From assembly GCA_027623315.1 (NCBI GenBank), contig JAQBYD010000010.1, positions 1 to 64,000 of the forward strand: a DNA stretch of 64,000 nt, in the 5' to 3' direction. The notes beneath the pieces were generated by a model. That model saw nothing but the letters and a program-made list of their open reading frames with translations. It was not told where the DNA came from and searched no databases. The stretch's first letter is position 1; each line of letters begins with the position of its first letter. Of this stretch, positions 44,901-53,445 are shown piece after piece. Source of the DNA: Verrucomicrobiota bacterium (GTDB taxonomy: Bacteria > Verrucomicrobiota > Kiritimatiellia > CAJWTS01). Both the position numbers and the translations under genes were made by a program.

Positions 44901-45794
44901 TCAGTACCCGTAACTAAGCTTCTGGATCCAGTCATACCAGTAGGGTGAGCCCCACAGGACCCAGATCAGTGCGGCCGCCGAAATGTAGGGACCGAAGGGG
45001 ATCCGGCTACCCATCTCACGCCCGCGAAAAATAATCAGCACGATTCCCACCACGGCGCCGATCGCGGACGATATCATGGTCGTGAAGATCGTGGCCTGCC
45101 AGCCCAGGAAGGCGCCGATCGCGGCCAGCAGTTTCACATCACCCAGCCCCATCGCGTCCTTGCGGAACATAACCTTGCCAATGCACCCGATGCCGTAAAG
45201 GAGTCCACCACCCACAGCCGCCCCGATCGCGGAGCGGAATATCGCGGTTGTCCCGTTAATGTCCGTATCCCCGGGTTGAAGCTGCAACGTCGGTACGAGA
45301 AAACTACAGATGAGTCCGAGCACGATCCCCCCGAGACTCACGCGGTCAGGAATGATCATATGATCAAAATCGACGAAGGTCCCCAGGATCAGACCGAACG
45401 CGAATAGCCAGAAGACGGGCACGTGCAGAATGAACGGCGTCCAGACCAGGCCGAGCGGCCGCGCCGCGGGGGCTCCACTGTATTGCAGCCAGATTAGAAC
45501 AAAGATCACGGCCGTCAGCAATTCGACGGTGAAGTAGCGCGCCGAGATGGGTGCGCGACAGTTGCGACACTTCCCGCGCAGGAGGCTCCAGCTCAGAAGT
45601 GGAATATTGTCGCGCCATCCGATCTGTTTAAGGCACTTCGGGCACCGCGAGCGCGGCTTAACCACAGAGATATTTTCCGGAATCCTGTAAATGCAGACGT
45701 TCAGAAAGCTTCCGAAACAGGCACCGAACCAAAACACGATCATGCTCAGGTAGAGATATAGACCGGGCGCCTCCGCAAAGATGTCGACCATCAT
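44901..45794 (-). CDS. pilD: Prepilin peptidase (A24 family, type IV pili or type II secretion)
   Basis: This 297-residue bifunctional enzyme cleaves and N-methylates type IV prepilins. The N-terminal cytosolic loop carries RCPKCLKQIGWRDN and GKCRNCRAPIS, the four-Cys zinc-type motif. The catalytic aspartates are in GTFVDFDHMIIPD and GLGDVKLLAAIG. About eight hydrophobic segments are present. Its ATG overlaps the end of eda by four bases. No pilin, secretion or assembly genes are nearby, so its substrates are elsewhere. Confidence 0.92.
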   Translation of the reverse strand: MMVDIFAEAPGLYLYLSMIVFWFGACFGSFLNVCIYRIPENISVVKPRSRCPKCLKQIGWRDNIPLLSWSLLRGKCRNCRAPISARYFTVELLTAVIFVLIWLQYSGAPAARPLGLVWTPFILHVPVFWLFAFGLILGTFVDFDHMIIPDRVSLGGIVLGLICSFLVPTLQLQPGDTDINGTTAIFRSAIGAAVGGGLLYGIGCIGKVMFRKDAMGLGDVKLLAAIGAFLGWQATIFTTMISSAIGAVVGIVLIIFRGREMGSRIPFGPYISAAALIWVLWGSPYWYDWIQKLSYGY

Positions 45795-46435
45795 TGAGCG
45801 CTCTTTATCTGGTGGGCGATGTCCCGCGCTCCGCGCGCGAACTCTTTCACCTGGGACCAGCTTGCAGAGTCGATAAGCCTCTGGTTCACAAACCAGGAAC
45901 CGCAGACGGCGTCCACGATCGGCAAGGCGAGATACTCACCCATATTCGACGCATTGATGCCTCCCGTGACCATGAACCTCAAGCCGGTGTGCATGTACGG
46001 CCCCATCAGCGCCTTAACCTTCTTGACCCCGCCACTGGACTCCGCGGGAAAAAACTTCAAGAAAGAATAGCCCAGTTCCATCGCTCGCTCTATCTCGGTG
46101 GGAGTGACGACACCCGGAATCATGGGAAGTTTCAATGCCTGCGCCTCGCGCAAGACAAGCTCACTACAGCCGGGCGACACGCCAAAGGCTGCGCCGGCTT
46201 CAACCGCACGACGCACGTCCTCCGGATTCAAGATGGTCCCTGCGCCAACCAGCAGGTCCAGGTCGGAGTCCTTGATCCTCGCAATAGAATCCGCCGCCGC
46301 GTCCGTCCTGAGCGTAACCTCCATCACGCGCAGACCACCATCGACCAGTGCGCTCGCCAACGGGACCGCATCTGCGGCCTTCTCGATGGTTACCGCGGGA
46401 AGGACCCTCGCTTCACGAATTGCATCCAACGACAT
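45791..46435 (-). CDS. eda: KDPG/KHG aldolase
   Basis: Eda splits 2-keto-3-deoxy-6-phosphogluconate to pyruvate and glyceraldehyde 3-phosphate, or the hydroxyglutarate analogue. The protein is about 214 residues, with VMEVTLRTDAA containing the conserved Glu, GAGTILNPEDVRRAVEAGA, and the Schiff-base Lys in FLKFFPAES. ATG 46435 is used; an in-frame GTG lies at 46441. No edd or KDG kinase is in the window. It overlaps pilD, an odd functional pairing. Confidence 0.92.
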   Translation of the reverse strand: MSLDAIREARVLPAVTIEKAADAVPLASALVDGGLRVMEVTLRTDAAADSIARIKDSDLDLLVGAGTILNPEDVRRAVEAGAAFGVSPGCSELVLREAQALKLPMIPGVVTPTEIERAMELGYSFLKFFPAESSGGVKKVKALMGPYMHTGLRFMVTGGINASNMGEYLALPIVDAVCGSWFVNQRLIDSASWSQVKEFARGARDIAHQIKSAQ

Positions 46436-46539
46436 AGCCACTGAGTATACGGTTCCGCCCTCGTCTTGGAAGACTATTCCACGTTTCCGGAATCGATTTC
46501 TCTCGATAACCCGGACCCCACACCCTATCTTCCACCGTC

Positions 46540-47313
46540 ATGAAGTCCCCCGTTTCACTGGTCACAGGTGGCACGCGCGGAATCGGCTTTGGGATCGCCA
46601 TGGCCCTTGCGCGTGAGGGCCACGCGCTCGCGATCTGCGGTATGCGCGAAGCCTCCCAATGCGCCGACACGATCGAGTCGCTGCGTGCGGACTCACCCGA
46701 TGTGCAGTACTACTCGTGCGACGTCAGTGATGCCGGCCAGCGCGACGCGATGCTAGGTGGCATCCGCGAGCACTTCGGAGGCCTGACCACCCTCGTCAAC
46801 AACGCCGGCGTCGCACCCACGCAGCGCGCCGATATTCTCGATGCCACCGAGGAGAGTTTTGAGCGGCTCATACGAATCAACCTGCAGGGCCCCTACTTTC
46901 TTACGCAGGCCGTGGCGCGATGGATGATCGAGCAGCGCGAGTCCGACCCCGAGGTCAACCTCTCGATCATTACGGTCAGTTCAATCTCCTCCACCGTAGC
47001 CTCCGTCAACCGCGGAGATTACTGTATCTCCAAGGCCGGGCTGAGTATGATGAGCAGCCTCTGGGCGGCCCGGCTGGCCGAGCACAATATTCTTGCTTAC
47101 GAGGTCCGCCCGGGCGTGATCGCGACGGACATGACGTCCGGCGTTAAAGACAAGTACGACAAGCTCATCGCCGATGGCCTCATCCCGCAACCCCGCTGGG
47201 GGGAACCCGACGATATCGGTAAAGCCGTCGCCTCCCTCGCGCGCGGCGACTTCCCCTACTCCACCGGCGCCGTGATCACGATTGATGGTGGACTCACCAT
47301 CAACCGACTGTAG
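46540..47313 (+). CDS. Short-chain dehydrogenase/reductase (FabG-like)
   Basis: This 257-residue Rossmann enzyme has TGGTRGIGFGIAMAL (9-23), NNAGVAPTQRA and the catalytic Tyr-Lys in GDYCISKAGLSMM. The C-terminus is typical: GAVITIDGGLTIN. It would reduce or oxidise a ketone or sugar substrate with NAD(P)H. The neighbouring eda, ManD-like and second SDR genes suggest a sugar-acid role rather than fatty acid synthesis, but the substrate is not known. TATCTT lies eight bases before the ATG. Confidence 0.85.
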   Translation: MKSPVSLVTGGTRGIGFGIAMALAREGHALAICGMREASQCADTIESLRADSPDVQYYSCDVSDAGQRDAMLGGIREHFGGLTTLVNNAGVAPTQRADILDATEESFERLIRINLQGPYFLTQAVARWMIEQRESDPEVNLSIITVSSISSTVASVNRGDYCISKAGLSMMSSLWAARLAEHNILAYEVRPGVIATDMTSGVKDKYDKLIADGLIPQPRWGEPDDIGKAVASLARGDFPYSTGAVITIDGGLTINRL

Positions 47314-47400
47314 CTCCGGTCTCCATTCCAGGCGCGGAGCGCTACGGGCGTTCCCGTTCGACTCGCTCCAGCTCATCCACTTAAGGGCGTGTTGCCCGAA

Positions 47401-47480
47401 AGCGGACCGGCTGAAGCCGGAACTACAAACCTTACGATTCGCTTGAAAACCAGTTCGTAGTTCCGCCTTTAGGCGGTCCG
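47401..47480. repeat. CCGGCTNAAGCCGGAACTAC inverted-repeat element, copy B
   Basis: The left arm AGCGGACCGGCTGAAGCCGG continues to AACTACAAAC (47401-47430). The right arm GTTCGTAGTTCCGCCTTTAG continues to GCGGTCCG (47453-47480) and is its imperfect reverse complement. A related element with its arms in the opposite order is at 6773-6847. A partial copy of the GCGCGGAGCGC repeat lies just upstream at 47329-47343. Confidence 0.75.
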
Positions 47481-47573
47481 GAAAGTGTGCTTCGTGATTT
47501 GGGCAACACGCCGTCAAGCTCTGACCCCTCGGAGATGCAGCATGAAAGATCCACAACACCGTCTGCCGCTCGG

Positions 47574-48773
47574 CTACGGCCTGGCCAGCGTCCCGTCGGG
47601 GAGGCGCGAGACGGTCCATTCCGGATTCTCCTCGTCACAGGGGTAGCGTGCGGCGAGTGCGGCGTCAAAATCGATGCCCCAGCCGGGTTGATCATTGGGG
47701 TAAACGTAACCGTCGCGCACCTGCGCGAAACCGGGGAACATGTCGTATTCCAGCGCGCTGCGTGTCGCCCATTCCTGAATGCCGAAATTGTGGCACGCCA
47801 CGTCCATGTGAATATTGGCCGCCATGCCCACGGGTGAAACGTCGCCGGGTCCGTGCCAGGCGGTGCGAACCCCGAAGGCGGCACAGACGTTCGCCAGTTT
47901 CAGGCATGGCGTGACGCCGCCGAGCTGCGAGGGGTGCACGCGAATGAAGTCGATGAGACGTTGCGCCACCAGGGGTGTGATCTCGCGCGGATGGTTGAAC
48001 AGTTCGCCCATGGCAAGCGGTGTCGCACACACGGCGCGCACCTGCGTAAACCATTCGATATCCTCCGGTGCCAGGATGTCTTCGAGGAAGAACAGGCGGT
48101 ACGGCTCCAGCGCCTTCGCCAGCCAAACGGCGTCGATCGGTGCGAGGCGTTCGTGGACGTCGTGCAGCAGCTCGACCTCTTCGCCGAGCTCGTGACGGAG
48201 ATGCTCGAACAGCTTGGGGATGCGATGCAGCTTCTCTCGCGGGGCGAAATAATCGCCGGGCAGCGCGTCGTCCGGTGGCGTGCGCGCTGCGCCACCAGCA
48301 TAGCCTCCGATCTGGCAACGTATAAAGCGGTAGCCTTGGTCCATGAACCGGCGGGCGTTGGCCACAACTTCGTTTTCGTCACGTCCGTCCGCATGCGTGT
48401 AGACAGCCGCTGCGGGGCGGCACTTTCCGCCCCAGAGCTCATAGCAGGGCATGCCGGCGAGCTTGCCCTTGATATCCCACAGGGCCATGTCAACACCGCT
48501 GATTGCGTTGTTCAGCACAGGGCCATTGCGCCAGTAACCGTTCACCATCGAGGTCTGCCATATGTCCTCTATCTGATGCACGTCCCGTCCGATCACGAGC
48601 GGCCCAATGTGGCTGCGCAGTGCGCTTTCGACAGCGCGGTGCCGCTGCGTGAATGTGGCGCAGCCCAGGCCGTACAGGCCATCCACATCCGTCTGCACCT
48701 TTACCACGATCAGGCGGCTGCCGCCGGGCTGTGTCAGATGGACGTCGACGTTCTTAATCGCCGGATGTGCCAC
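47574..48773 (-). CDS. Enolase-superfamily dehydratase, ManD/mandelate racemase type
   Basis: This protein has an N-terminal capping domain with WRNGPVLNNAISGVDMALWD and a barrel with metal-binding residues in LLHDVHERL, FLEDI and MGELFNHP, the pattern of mannonate/gluconate dehydratase-like enolases. GTG 48773 is chosen because AGGAGAGCG precedes it, giving 399 residues; a longer start would run into the upstream SDR. It would dehydrate a sugar acid to a 2-keto-3-deoxy acid, which the nearby eda product could follow. Exact substrate is not assigned. Confidence 0.85.
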   Translation of the reverse strand: MAHPAIKNVDVHLTQPGGSRLIVVKVQTDVDGLYGLGCATFTQRHRAVESALRSHIGPLVIGRDVHQIEDIWQTSMVNGYWRNGPVLNNAISGVDMALWDIKGKLAGMPCYELWGGKCRPAAAVYTHADGRDENEVVANARRFMDQGYRFIRCQIGGYAGGAARTPPDDALPGDYFAPREKLHRIPKLFEHLRHELGEEVELLHDVHERLAPIDAVWLAKALEPYRLFFLEDILAPEDIEWFTQVRAVCATPLAMGELFNHPREITPLVAQRLIDFIRVHPSQLGGVTPCLKLANVCAAFGVRTAWHGPGDVSPVGMAANIHMDVACHNFGIQEWATRSALEYDMFPGFAQVRDGYVYPNDQPGWGIDFDAALAARYPCDEENPEWTVSRLPDGTLARP

Positions 48774-48780
48774 CGCTCTC

Positions 48781-49587
48781 CTAAACGGGCTGGCCGGGCG
48801 GGCTGAGCTGCGCGGTGAGGCCCCCGTCCACATAAAGAATCTGTCCAGTAATATACGCTGCGGCATCGGATGCCAGAAACGCTACAGCGGCGCCGATTTC
48901 CTCCACGGTTGCATAGCGATGCAGCGGGATCAAGTGGGCCCCGTGCGCGGCGCTCGCGGGTTTGGCCTCGAGCAGCGGGCGCGACTGCGTGGCGCCGGGG
49001 GCTACCGCGTTGACACGGATGCCGCTCGCTGCAAGATCGATGGACATGCTGCGCGTGAGCGCGTCGATCGCGCCCTTGGACGCGTCGTAGCCCGCCATGC
49101 CCTGGTGAGCGCGCAGCCCGCCGACCGACGAGAGGTGAATGATGCATCCGCCGCCCGCGGCGGCCATATGCTGCGCGACATGGCGGCTGATTCCGTAAAT
49201 GATACGGATGTTGCGTTCGCAACTGTGCTGAAAGTTCTCCTCGTCAAGCTCGAGGAAGTGTTTCGACTTCAGGTGCGCGGCGTTGTTCACCAGCAGATCG
49301 ATACGTTCATAGGCCGCGGTGGCAGCCTGGAACACGCGAGTCGCGTCTGCGGGCGTCGCAAGGTCCGCGCCCATGAACACACAATCCACGCCGGTCTCGC
49401 GCAACGTTGCCGCGAAGGCTTCGCCCTGGCCTTCGGAACGCGCCGTGAGTACGAGCCGCATGCCCTGCTCGCCGAGAAACTTGGCAATACCGCAGCCGAT
49501 CCCCCGGCTCGTGCCCGTTACGATTGCCGTCTTCCCTGCCAGGTCGGGGAAGCGCGCGGTGACCCGTTGTCCATTGGCTTCAGCCAT
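48781..49587 (-). CDS. Short-chain dehydrogenase/reductase (glucose/gluconate dehydrogenase-like)
   Basis: This 268-residue SDR has VTGTSRGIGCGIAKFL near residue 22, NNAAHLKSKHFLELDEENF and the catalytic Tyr-Lys in GYDASKGAIDALTRSM. The C-terminus ends GQILYVDGGLTAQLS. It overlaps nothing but ends just before the ManD-like gene on the same strand, so an operon oxidising then dehydrating a sugar acid is plausible. The substrate is unknown. It has a near-leaderless promoter. Confidence 0.85.
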   Translation of the reverse strand: MAEANGQRVTARFPDLAGKTAIVTGTSRGIGCGIAKFLGEQGMRLVLTARSEGQGEAFAATLRETGVDCVFMGADLATPADATRVFQAATAAYERIDLLVNNAAHLKSKHFLELDEENFQHSCERNIRIIYGISRHVAQHMAAAGGGCIIHLSSVGGLRAHQGMAGYDASKGAIDALTRSMSIDLAASGIRVNAVAPGATQSRPLLEAKPASAAHGAHLIPLHRYATVEEIGAAVAFLASDAAAYITGQILYVDGGLTAQLSPPGQPV

Positions 49588-49593
49588 AGTGAG

Positions 49594-49622
49594 AGGATAT
49601 AGACATGGATAACAGGTGTCAG
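49594..49622 (-). promoter_or_regulatory. Leaderless-type promoter of the SDR/ManD genes
   Basis: On the minus strand CTGACA (49622-49617) and TATCCT (49599-49594) are separated by 17 bases. Only six bases then separate the -10 box from the ATG at 49587, so transcription would start at or just before the A of the codon. No Shine-Dalgarno sequence is visible. Confidence 0.5.
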
Positions 49623-49833
49623 CACGAAATAGTCACCCACACGCCAGGTTTTTCTGGCAATCGGATAGATTCAGTGACGCAAGATATGAGGTGATCACGA
49701 ACGGGACGTGAAGTATAGAATAGTGTTGGCGTAGGCAAATCCAGGCACCGGAGTCCGTTGGCGAATCCAGATGGGGACACGACACGAATGGCTCTCACGC
49801 AGGAGCGCAGAGGGGGTTAGCACCCGCGGCTGC

Positions 49834-50658
49834 CTATCCCGCGACGGCCGGCTCCGCGGGAAGCGGCGCTTCCGTGGTGTAGAGGGACTGACCGTCTTTT
49901 CTGGCCCGCTTTCCGCTCACCATCACCGGCGGGCGAGTGACGCTCTGGCCGAATTGCTGATGGTTTTCGGGATGACGGTAGCCGACTCGCACGAGCCGAC
50001 GGTCGACAGCCGTCTGATTCAAATAGGATCCATGGATTGTGAATATGTTGAAACAGACGACATCGCCGCGCTTCGCGGGAACCGCGACGGTGTCTTCGAG
50101 CTTGTATTGGTCCGTGGGAAGATGCGGCGTGCACCCTGAGCCGTCGGGATTCTTCGTCACGTGCTCAAGCGGGCCCTGTTTGTGGGACCCGGGGGTAAAG
50201 CGGATTTCTCCATTCTCATGGCAGGTGTCATCCAGATGTACCAGGCAATCGATGTAGCGGTTGTCAGAATGCCCATAAAAGGCGTTATCCTGATGGACCG
50301 GAAACGGGTGCCCTGTCTCGGGTGGCTTGACGTGCATGGTCGAATGATGGAGTTCTACATCTTCACCAAGTAGATCCACCATTGCGCCCACGAGGCGCGG
50401 GTTCGTCACGGCGTGCATCCACGCGGCGGAGTAGTACCAGAGGTCATGCATCGCCACGAGTTTCGACTTCTTCTCCGTTTCCTCGTCCATGTAGACCTTG
50501 CGCCACGGTCCAACCCAGCCCTGGTCTCGATTAGCCCACTCCTGCATGAGGCGGTTCATCTCGCCAGCCAACCCATCCGTCTCTTGCGGCGTAAACACCG
50601 CGGGGATATGCAGGTATCCCTGCTCCCAGAAGAACTCCGTCTGCTCCGTCGTCAGCAT
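49834..50658 (-). CDS. Phytanoyl-CoA dioxygenase (PhyH) family oxygenase
   Basis: This 274-residue Fe(II)/2-oxoglutarate oxygenase has the facial triad His122 and Asp124 in FPVHQDNAF and His209 in TIHGSYLN, with an Arg about ten residues later that would bind 2-oxoglutarate. The substrate cannot be told from sequence; bacterial members hydroxylate diverse small molecules. It overlaps the end of ilvH (TGATG), so it is co-translated with acetolactate synthase. That link is unusual. Confidence 0.85.
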   Translation of the reverse strand: MLTTEQTEFFWEQGYLHIPAVFTPQETDGLAGEMNRLMQEWANRDQGWVGPWRKVYMDEETEKKSKLVAMHDLWYYSAAWMHAVTNPRLVGAMVDLLGEDVELHHSTMHVKPPETGHPFPVHQDNAFYGHSDNRYIDCLVHLDDTCHENGEIRFTPGSHKQGPLEHVTKNPDGSGCTPHLPTDQYKLEDTVAVPAKRGDVVCFNIFTIHGSYLNQTAVDRRLVRVGYRHPENHQQFGQSVTRPPVMVSGKRARKDGQSLYTTEAPLPAEPAVAG

Positions 50659-51173
50659 CAGGTCTCCTCTTCGCCTCTCGCCATCAGCACCTTGCCGGTG
50701 CGCACGATTTCTAGAATTCCGAATCGACGCAACATTTCGACCATCGCGTCCAGCTTATCACTGTTCCCGGTTACCTGGATGACAAGCGATCCCTCGGTCA
50801 AGTCAACGGTCTGCCCCTTGAAGTGCTCCACCACCTGCAACACCTCGGGGCGCGACTTCGCGTCGGTCTTGACCTTGATCAAGGCAAGTTCCTTCTCGAT
50901 AGTCGTGGCCGGGTCGTGCTCGGAGACATGAATCACGTCCACGAGGCGCTGCACGCTCTTGATAATATTGGTCAGCGCATCCGCGGCGCCCTGCGCCGTT
51001 ATCGTCATGCGTGAGAACTCCCCATCGTTGCCCGCGGAGACCACCAGTGAATCGATATTGAAGGCGCGGCGGGCAAAGACCTGCGCAACGCGAACGAGCA
51101 CACCGGGCTGGTTCGCGACATAGACGCTCAGCGTGTGCGTCACTTCTCCGTTGGTTGCAGGATTTCCCATCAT
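50658..51173 (-). CDS. ilvH: Acetolactate synthase small (regulatory) subunit
   Basis: This 171-residue protein has an N-terminal ACT domain, [31 protein letters not shown] (about 13-43), typical of valine feedback sensing, and the C-terminal IlvH domain ending [16 protein letters not shown]. It overlaps ilvB by four bases. It would bind the catalytic subunit and confer inhibition by branched-chain amino acids. Confidence 0.95.
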   Translation of the reverse strand: MMGNPATNGEVTHTLSVYVANQPGVLVRVAQVFARRAFNIDSLVVSAGNDGEFSRMTITAQGAADALTNIIKSVQRLVDVIHVSEHDPATTIEKELALIKVKTDAKSRPEVLQVVEHFKGQTVDLTEGSLVIQVTGNSDKLDAMVEMLRRFGILEIVRTGKVLMARGEEET

Positions 51174-52885
51174 GTACTCCCGGTCGGCTTGGCCAGCGGT
51201 GCCTTGGGCCGCTCAATCAGCATATCGTGCGCGGACTTACCGGCTGGGACCATCGGAAAGACGCAGTCCTCCTTGATCACCTCGGCGTGAACCACACAGG
51301 GCCCGTCATTGTAATCCAGGGCCTTGCGCAGAACCTTGTTCACATCGGCGGCGCGCCGCAGTCTGAATCCCTTGACCCCGTATGCCTCGGCGAGCTTCAC
51401 GAAGTCGGGATTCCCCTCGAGGTCCACGCCCGAGAGGCGATTATCATAGAACATCTCCTGCCACTGCCGCACCATACCAAGGTACTTGTTGTCGATCACG
51501 ATCACCTTCACGGGCAGCTTGTTGATCGCGGCCGTGGCCAGTTCGCAAAGCGTCATCTGAAACCCGCCGTCTCCGACGATGGCGATCACACGTTCATCGG
51601 GCTTACCGAACTGCGCGCCGATTGCGGATGGAAATCCGTAGCCCATCGTTCCCGCGCCGCCGGATGACAGCCAGGTATCACACTTGTCCGTTCTAAAGAA
51701 TTGTGCTGCCCACATCTGATGCTGACCGACGTCTGTCGTGACAATCGCATCGCCACCACACAGTTTATAGGCCGCATCAATGACATGTTGAGCCTTCAGG
51801 CCGCCCTGCTTGCGGTACTTGAGGGGATACTTCTTCTTAAAACCATCCAGCTCTTTCAGCCAGGGCCCCGTCTTGAGCGGTTTCACATGTTCGAGCAGCT
51901 GTTCGACGACCAGGCGCGCATCACCCACCGCACTTGCGTCAGGATAGACAATCTTACCCATCTCGACGGGATCGATATCCACATGCAACTTCTTGGCGCC
52001 GACGCAGAATTTCGAAGGATCGCCGTTGATGCGGTCATCCCAGCGAGATCCGATCGAAAAGATCAGATCACATCGCGTGAGCGCCAGGTTCGCGTAGGCG
52101 GTCCCGTGCATGCCCAGCATTCCCAGCGAGAGCTTGTGCGTCTCGGGGAATGCGCCCTTGCCCAGCAATGTGTTCGTAACGGGGGCGCGGAGCTTCTCGG
52201 CCAGTTCGCGAACGGCCTTGCCGGCGCGCGCAATCACAGCTCCATGCCCCAGCAAGAGCACCGGCCGTTCAGAGCGATTGATCAGTTTCGCCATCGCCGC
52301 GATGTCCCCGGGGTCCCCGGATTGCGGCACCTCGTAACCCGGCAGACGGAACGCTTCAGTCATCGAGCCCGAGAAGGGTCCGGAGGTCACATCCTTGGGT
52401 AGATCGATCAGGACCGGACCAGGGCGGCCGGTGCAGGCGATATGAAACGCTTCGCGGGTGACGCGCGGGATATCGTTGGTATCACGAACGAGATAACTGT
52501 GCTTCACGACCGGCATCGAAATGTTGAATATATCGGCTTCCTGGAAGGCGTCTTTGCCAAGATTTGAAGCCAGCGTCTGCCCCGTCAGAACAATGATGGG
52601 AACGGAATCCATGTGCGCGGTCATGATCCCTGTGATGGTGTTTGTGGCGCCGGGGCCGCTGGTGACAAGCACAACTCCCGGCCGGCCGGTCGCCCGCGCA
52701 TATCCGTCGGCCATATGCGTCGCGCCCTGCTCATGCCGGGTCAGGATCAGCTTGATCTTGGAGTCAACCAACGCATCGAATATCGGAATGGCCGCTCCGC
52801 CGGAGAGCCCGAAGATGTACTCAACGCCATGATCCTCCAAGACCTTGATAAGGGTCTCGGCGCCGTTTAGGGGTTTCTTAGCCAT
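51170..52885 (-). CDS. ilvB: Acetolactate synthase large (catalytic) subunit
   Basis: This thiamine-diphosphate enzyme forms acetolactate or acetohydroxybutyrate for valine, leucine and isoleucine. The 571-residue protein shows the catalytic Glu52 in [33 protein letters not shown], and the TPP motif [15 protein letters not shown] through IVIDN. The promoter region is an AT-rich leader (52886-53060), followed further upstream by a 49-base tandem array. ilvH and phyH follow with overlaps. Confidence 0.97.
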   Translation of the reverse strand: MAKKPLNGAETLIKVLEDHGVEYIFGLSGGAAIPIFDALVDSKIKLILTRHEQGATHMADGYARATGRPGVVLVTSGPGATNTITGIMTAHMDSVPIIVLTGQTLASNLGKDAFQEADIFNISMPVVKHSYLVRDTNDIPRVTREAFHIACTGRPGPVLIDLPKDVTSGPFSGSMTEAFRLPGYEVPQSGDPGDIAAMAKLINRSERPVLLLGHGAVIARAGKAVRELAEKLRAPVTNTLLGKGAFPETHKLSLGMLGMHGTAYANLALTRCDLIFSIGSRWDDRINGDPSKFCVGAKKLHVDIDPVEMGKIVYPDASAVGDARLVVEQLLEHVKPLKTGPWLKELDGFKKKYPLKYRKQGGLKAQHVIDAAYKLCGGDAIVTTDVGQHQMWAAQFFRTDKCDTWLSSGGAGTMGYGFPSAIGAQFGKPDERVIAIVGDGGFQMTLCELATAAINKLPVKVIVIDNKYLGMVRQWQEMFYDNRLSGVDLEGNPDFVKLAEAYGVKGFRLRRAADVNKVLRKALDYNDGPCVVHAEVIKEDCVFPMVPAGKSAHDMLIERPKAPLAKPTGST

Positions 52886-53122
52886 TTCATAACCGTATTT
52901 ATATCAACTTCGATGCTCGATCGCGCAAACAGATGAAAACAAGACACTAATTCCGGAAACATGTCGACTATTTTATTAACTACATGAAATTATACGTCGT
53001 ATTCATAGGTAAATTGGCTATAATTTGTCGAGTGTATCGAAATTGACCATCGCTATCGGGTCGAATGTCTTGCGGAAAAGGGGCGATCGGGAATGCGGCT
53101 AAGATAAGCACGATTTGGGACG
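52886..53122 (-). promoter_or_regulatory. AT-rich leader and probable promoter region of ilvB
   Basis: The 150 bases upstream of ilvB are much richer in A and T than the surrounding DNA. On the minus strand a perfect TATAAT lies at 52994-52989, which would give a leader of about 100 bases, but no clear -35 box is positioned for it. No riboswitch or leader peptide was recognised. The rest of the interval to 53441 holds the tandem array and the diverged repeat at 53390. Confidence 0.35.
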
Positions 53123-53318
53123 CCCGCAGACGGCGGCTGGGGACATCCGCCCTCCAGATTTCGCATGTTTGCCCGCAGATGGCGGCTGGGGACATCCGCC
53201 CTCCAGATTTCGCGTGTTTGCCCGCAGATGGCGGCTGGGGACATCCGCCCTCCAGATTTCGCATGTTTGCCCGCAGACGGCGGCTGGGGACATCCGCCCT
53301 CCAGGTTTCGCATGTTTG
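53123..53318 (+). repeat. 49-base tandem repeat, four units
   Basis: Units start at 53123, 53172, 53221 and 53270. Each begins CCCGCAGAYGGCGGCTGGGG and ends TTTCGCATGTTTG. They differ only by transitions at three positions, so the array expanded recently. GGCGG and CCGCC within the unit can form a 5-base stem. The period is not a multiple of three and no gene is implied. The array lies between the MoeZ-fusion stop and ilvB, on the upstream side of ilvB. Confidence 0.95.
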
Positions 53319-53389
53319 TGCACTTGGCGGGCGGGCGTCGCGAGAGTCTTGTCGACCGCGCCGGGCCCCGAAATTTGGCAAAATGATCA

Positions 53390-53445
53390 GAGGGAGAGAC
53401 TCGCCCCGCGCAGCGCGGGGCAAGCTTCGCTGAATTTGAAACTAA
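53390..53445 (+). repeat. Diverged end of the CTAG element at the MoeZ stop codon
   Basis: AGAGGGAGAGAC also occurs inside the full element at 29904-29915, and CTTCGCTGAATTTGAAACTA resembles its outer left end. A hairpin CCCCGCGCAGCGCGGGG lies at 53404-53420. The CTA at 53442-53444 is the TAG stop of the MoeZ-fusion gene read on the minus strand. The relation is weaker than for the other copies. Confidence 0.5.

Noticed and set aside
53123-53318. Possible CRISPR array
   Set aside because: The repeats are directly adjacent with no variable spacers and no cas genes are nearby.
53053-53433. Several open frames through the 49-base array encoding repetitive Pro/Ser-rich peptides
   Set aside because: The 49-base period shifts the frame at every unit, so the frames are accidental.
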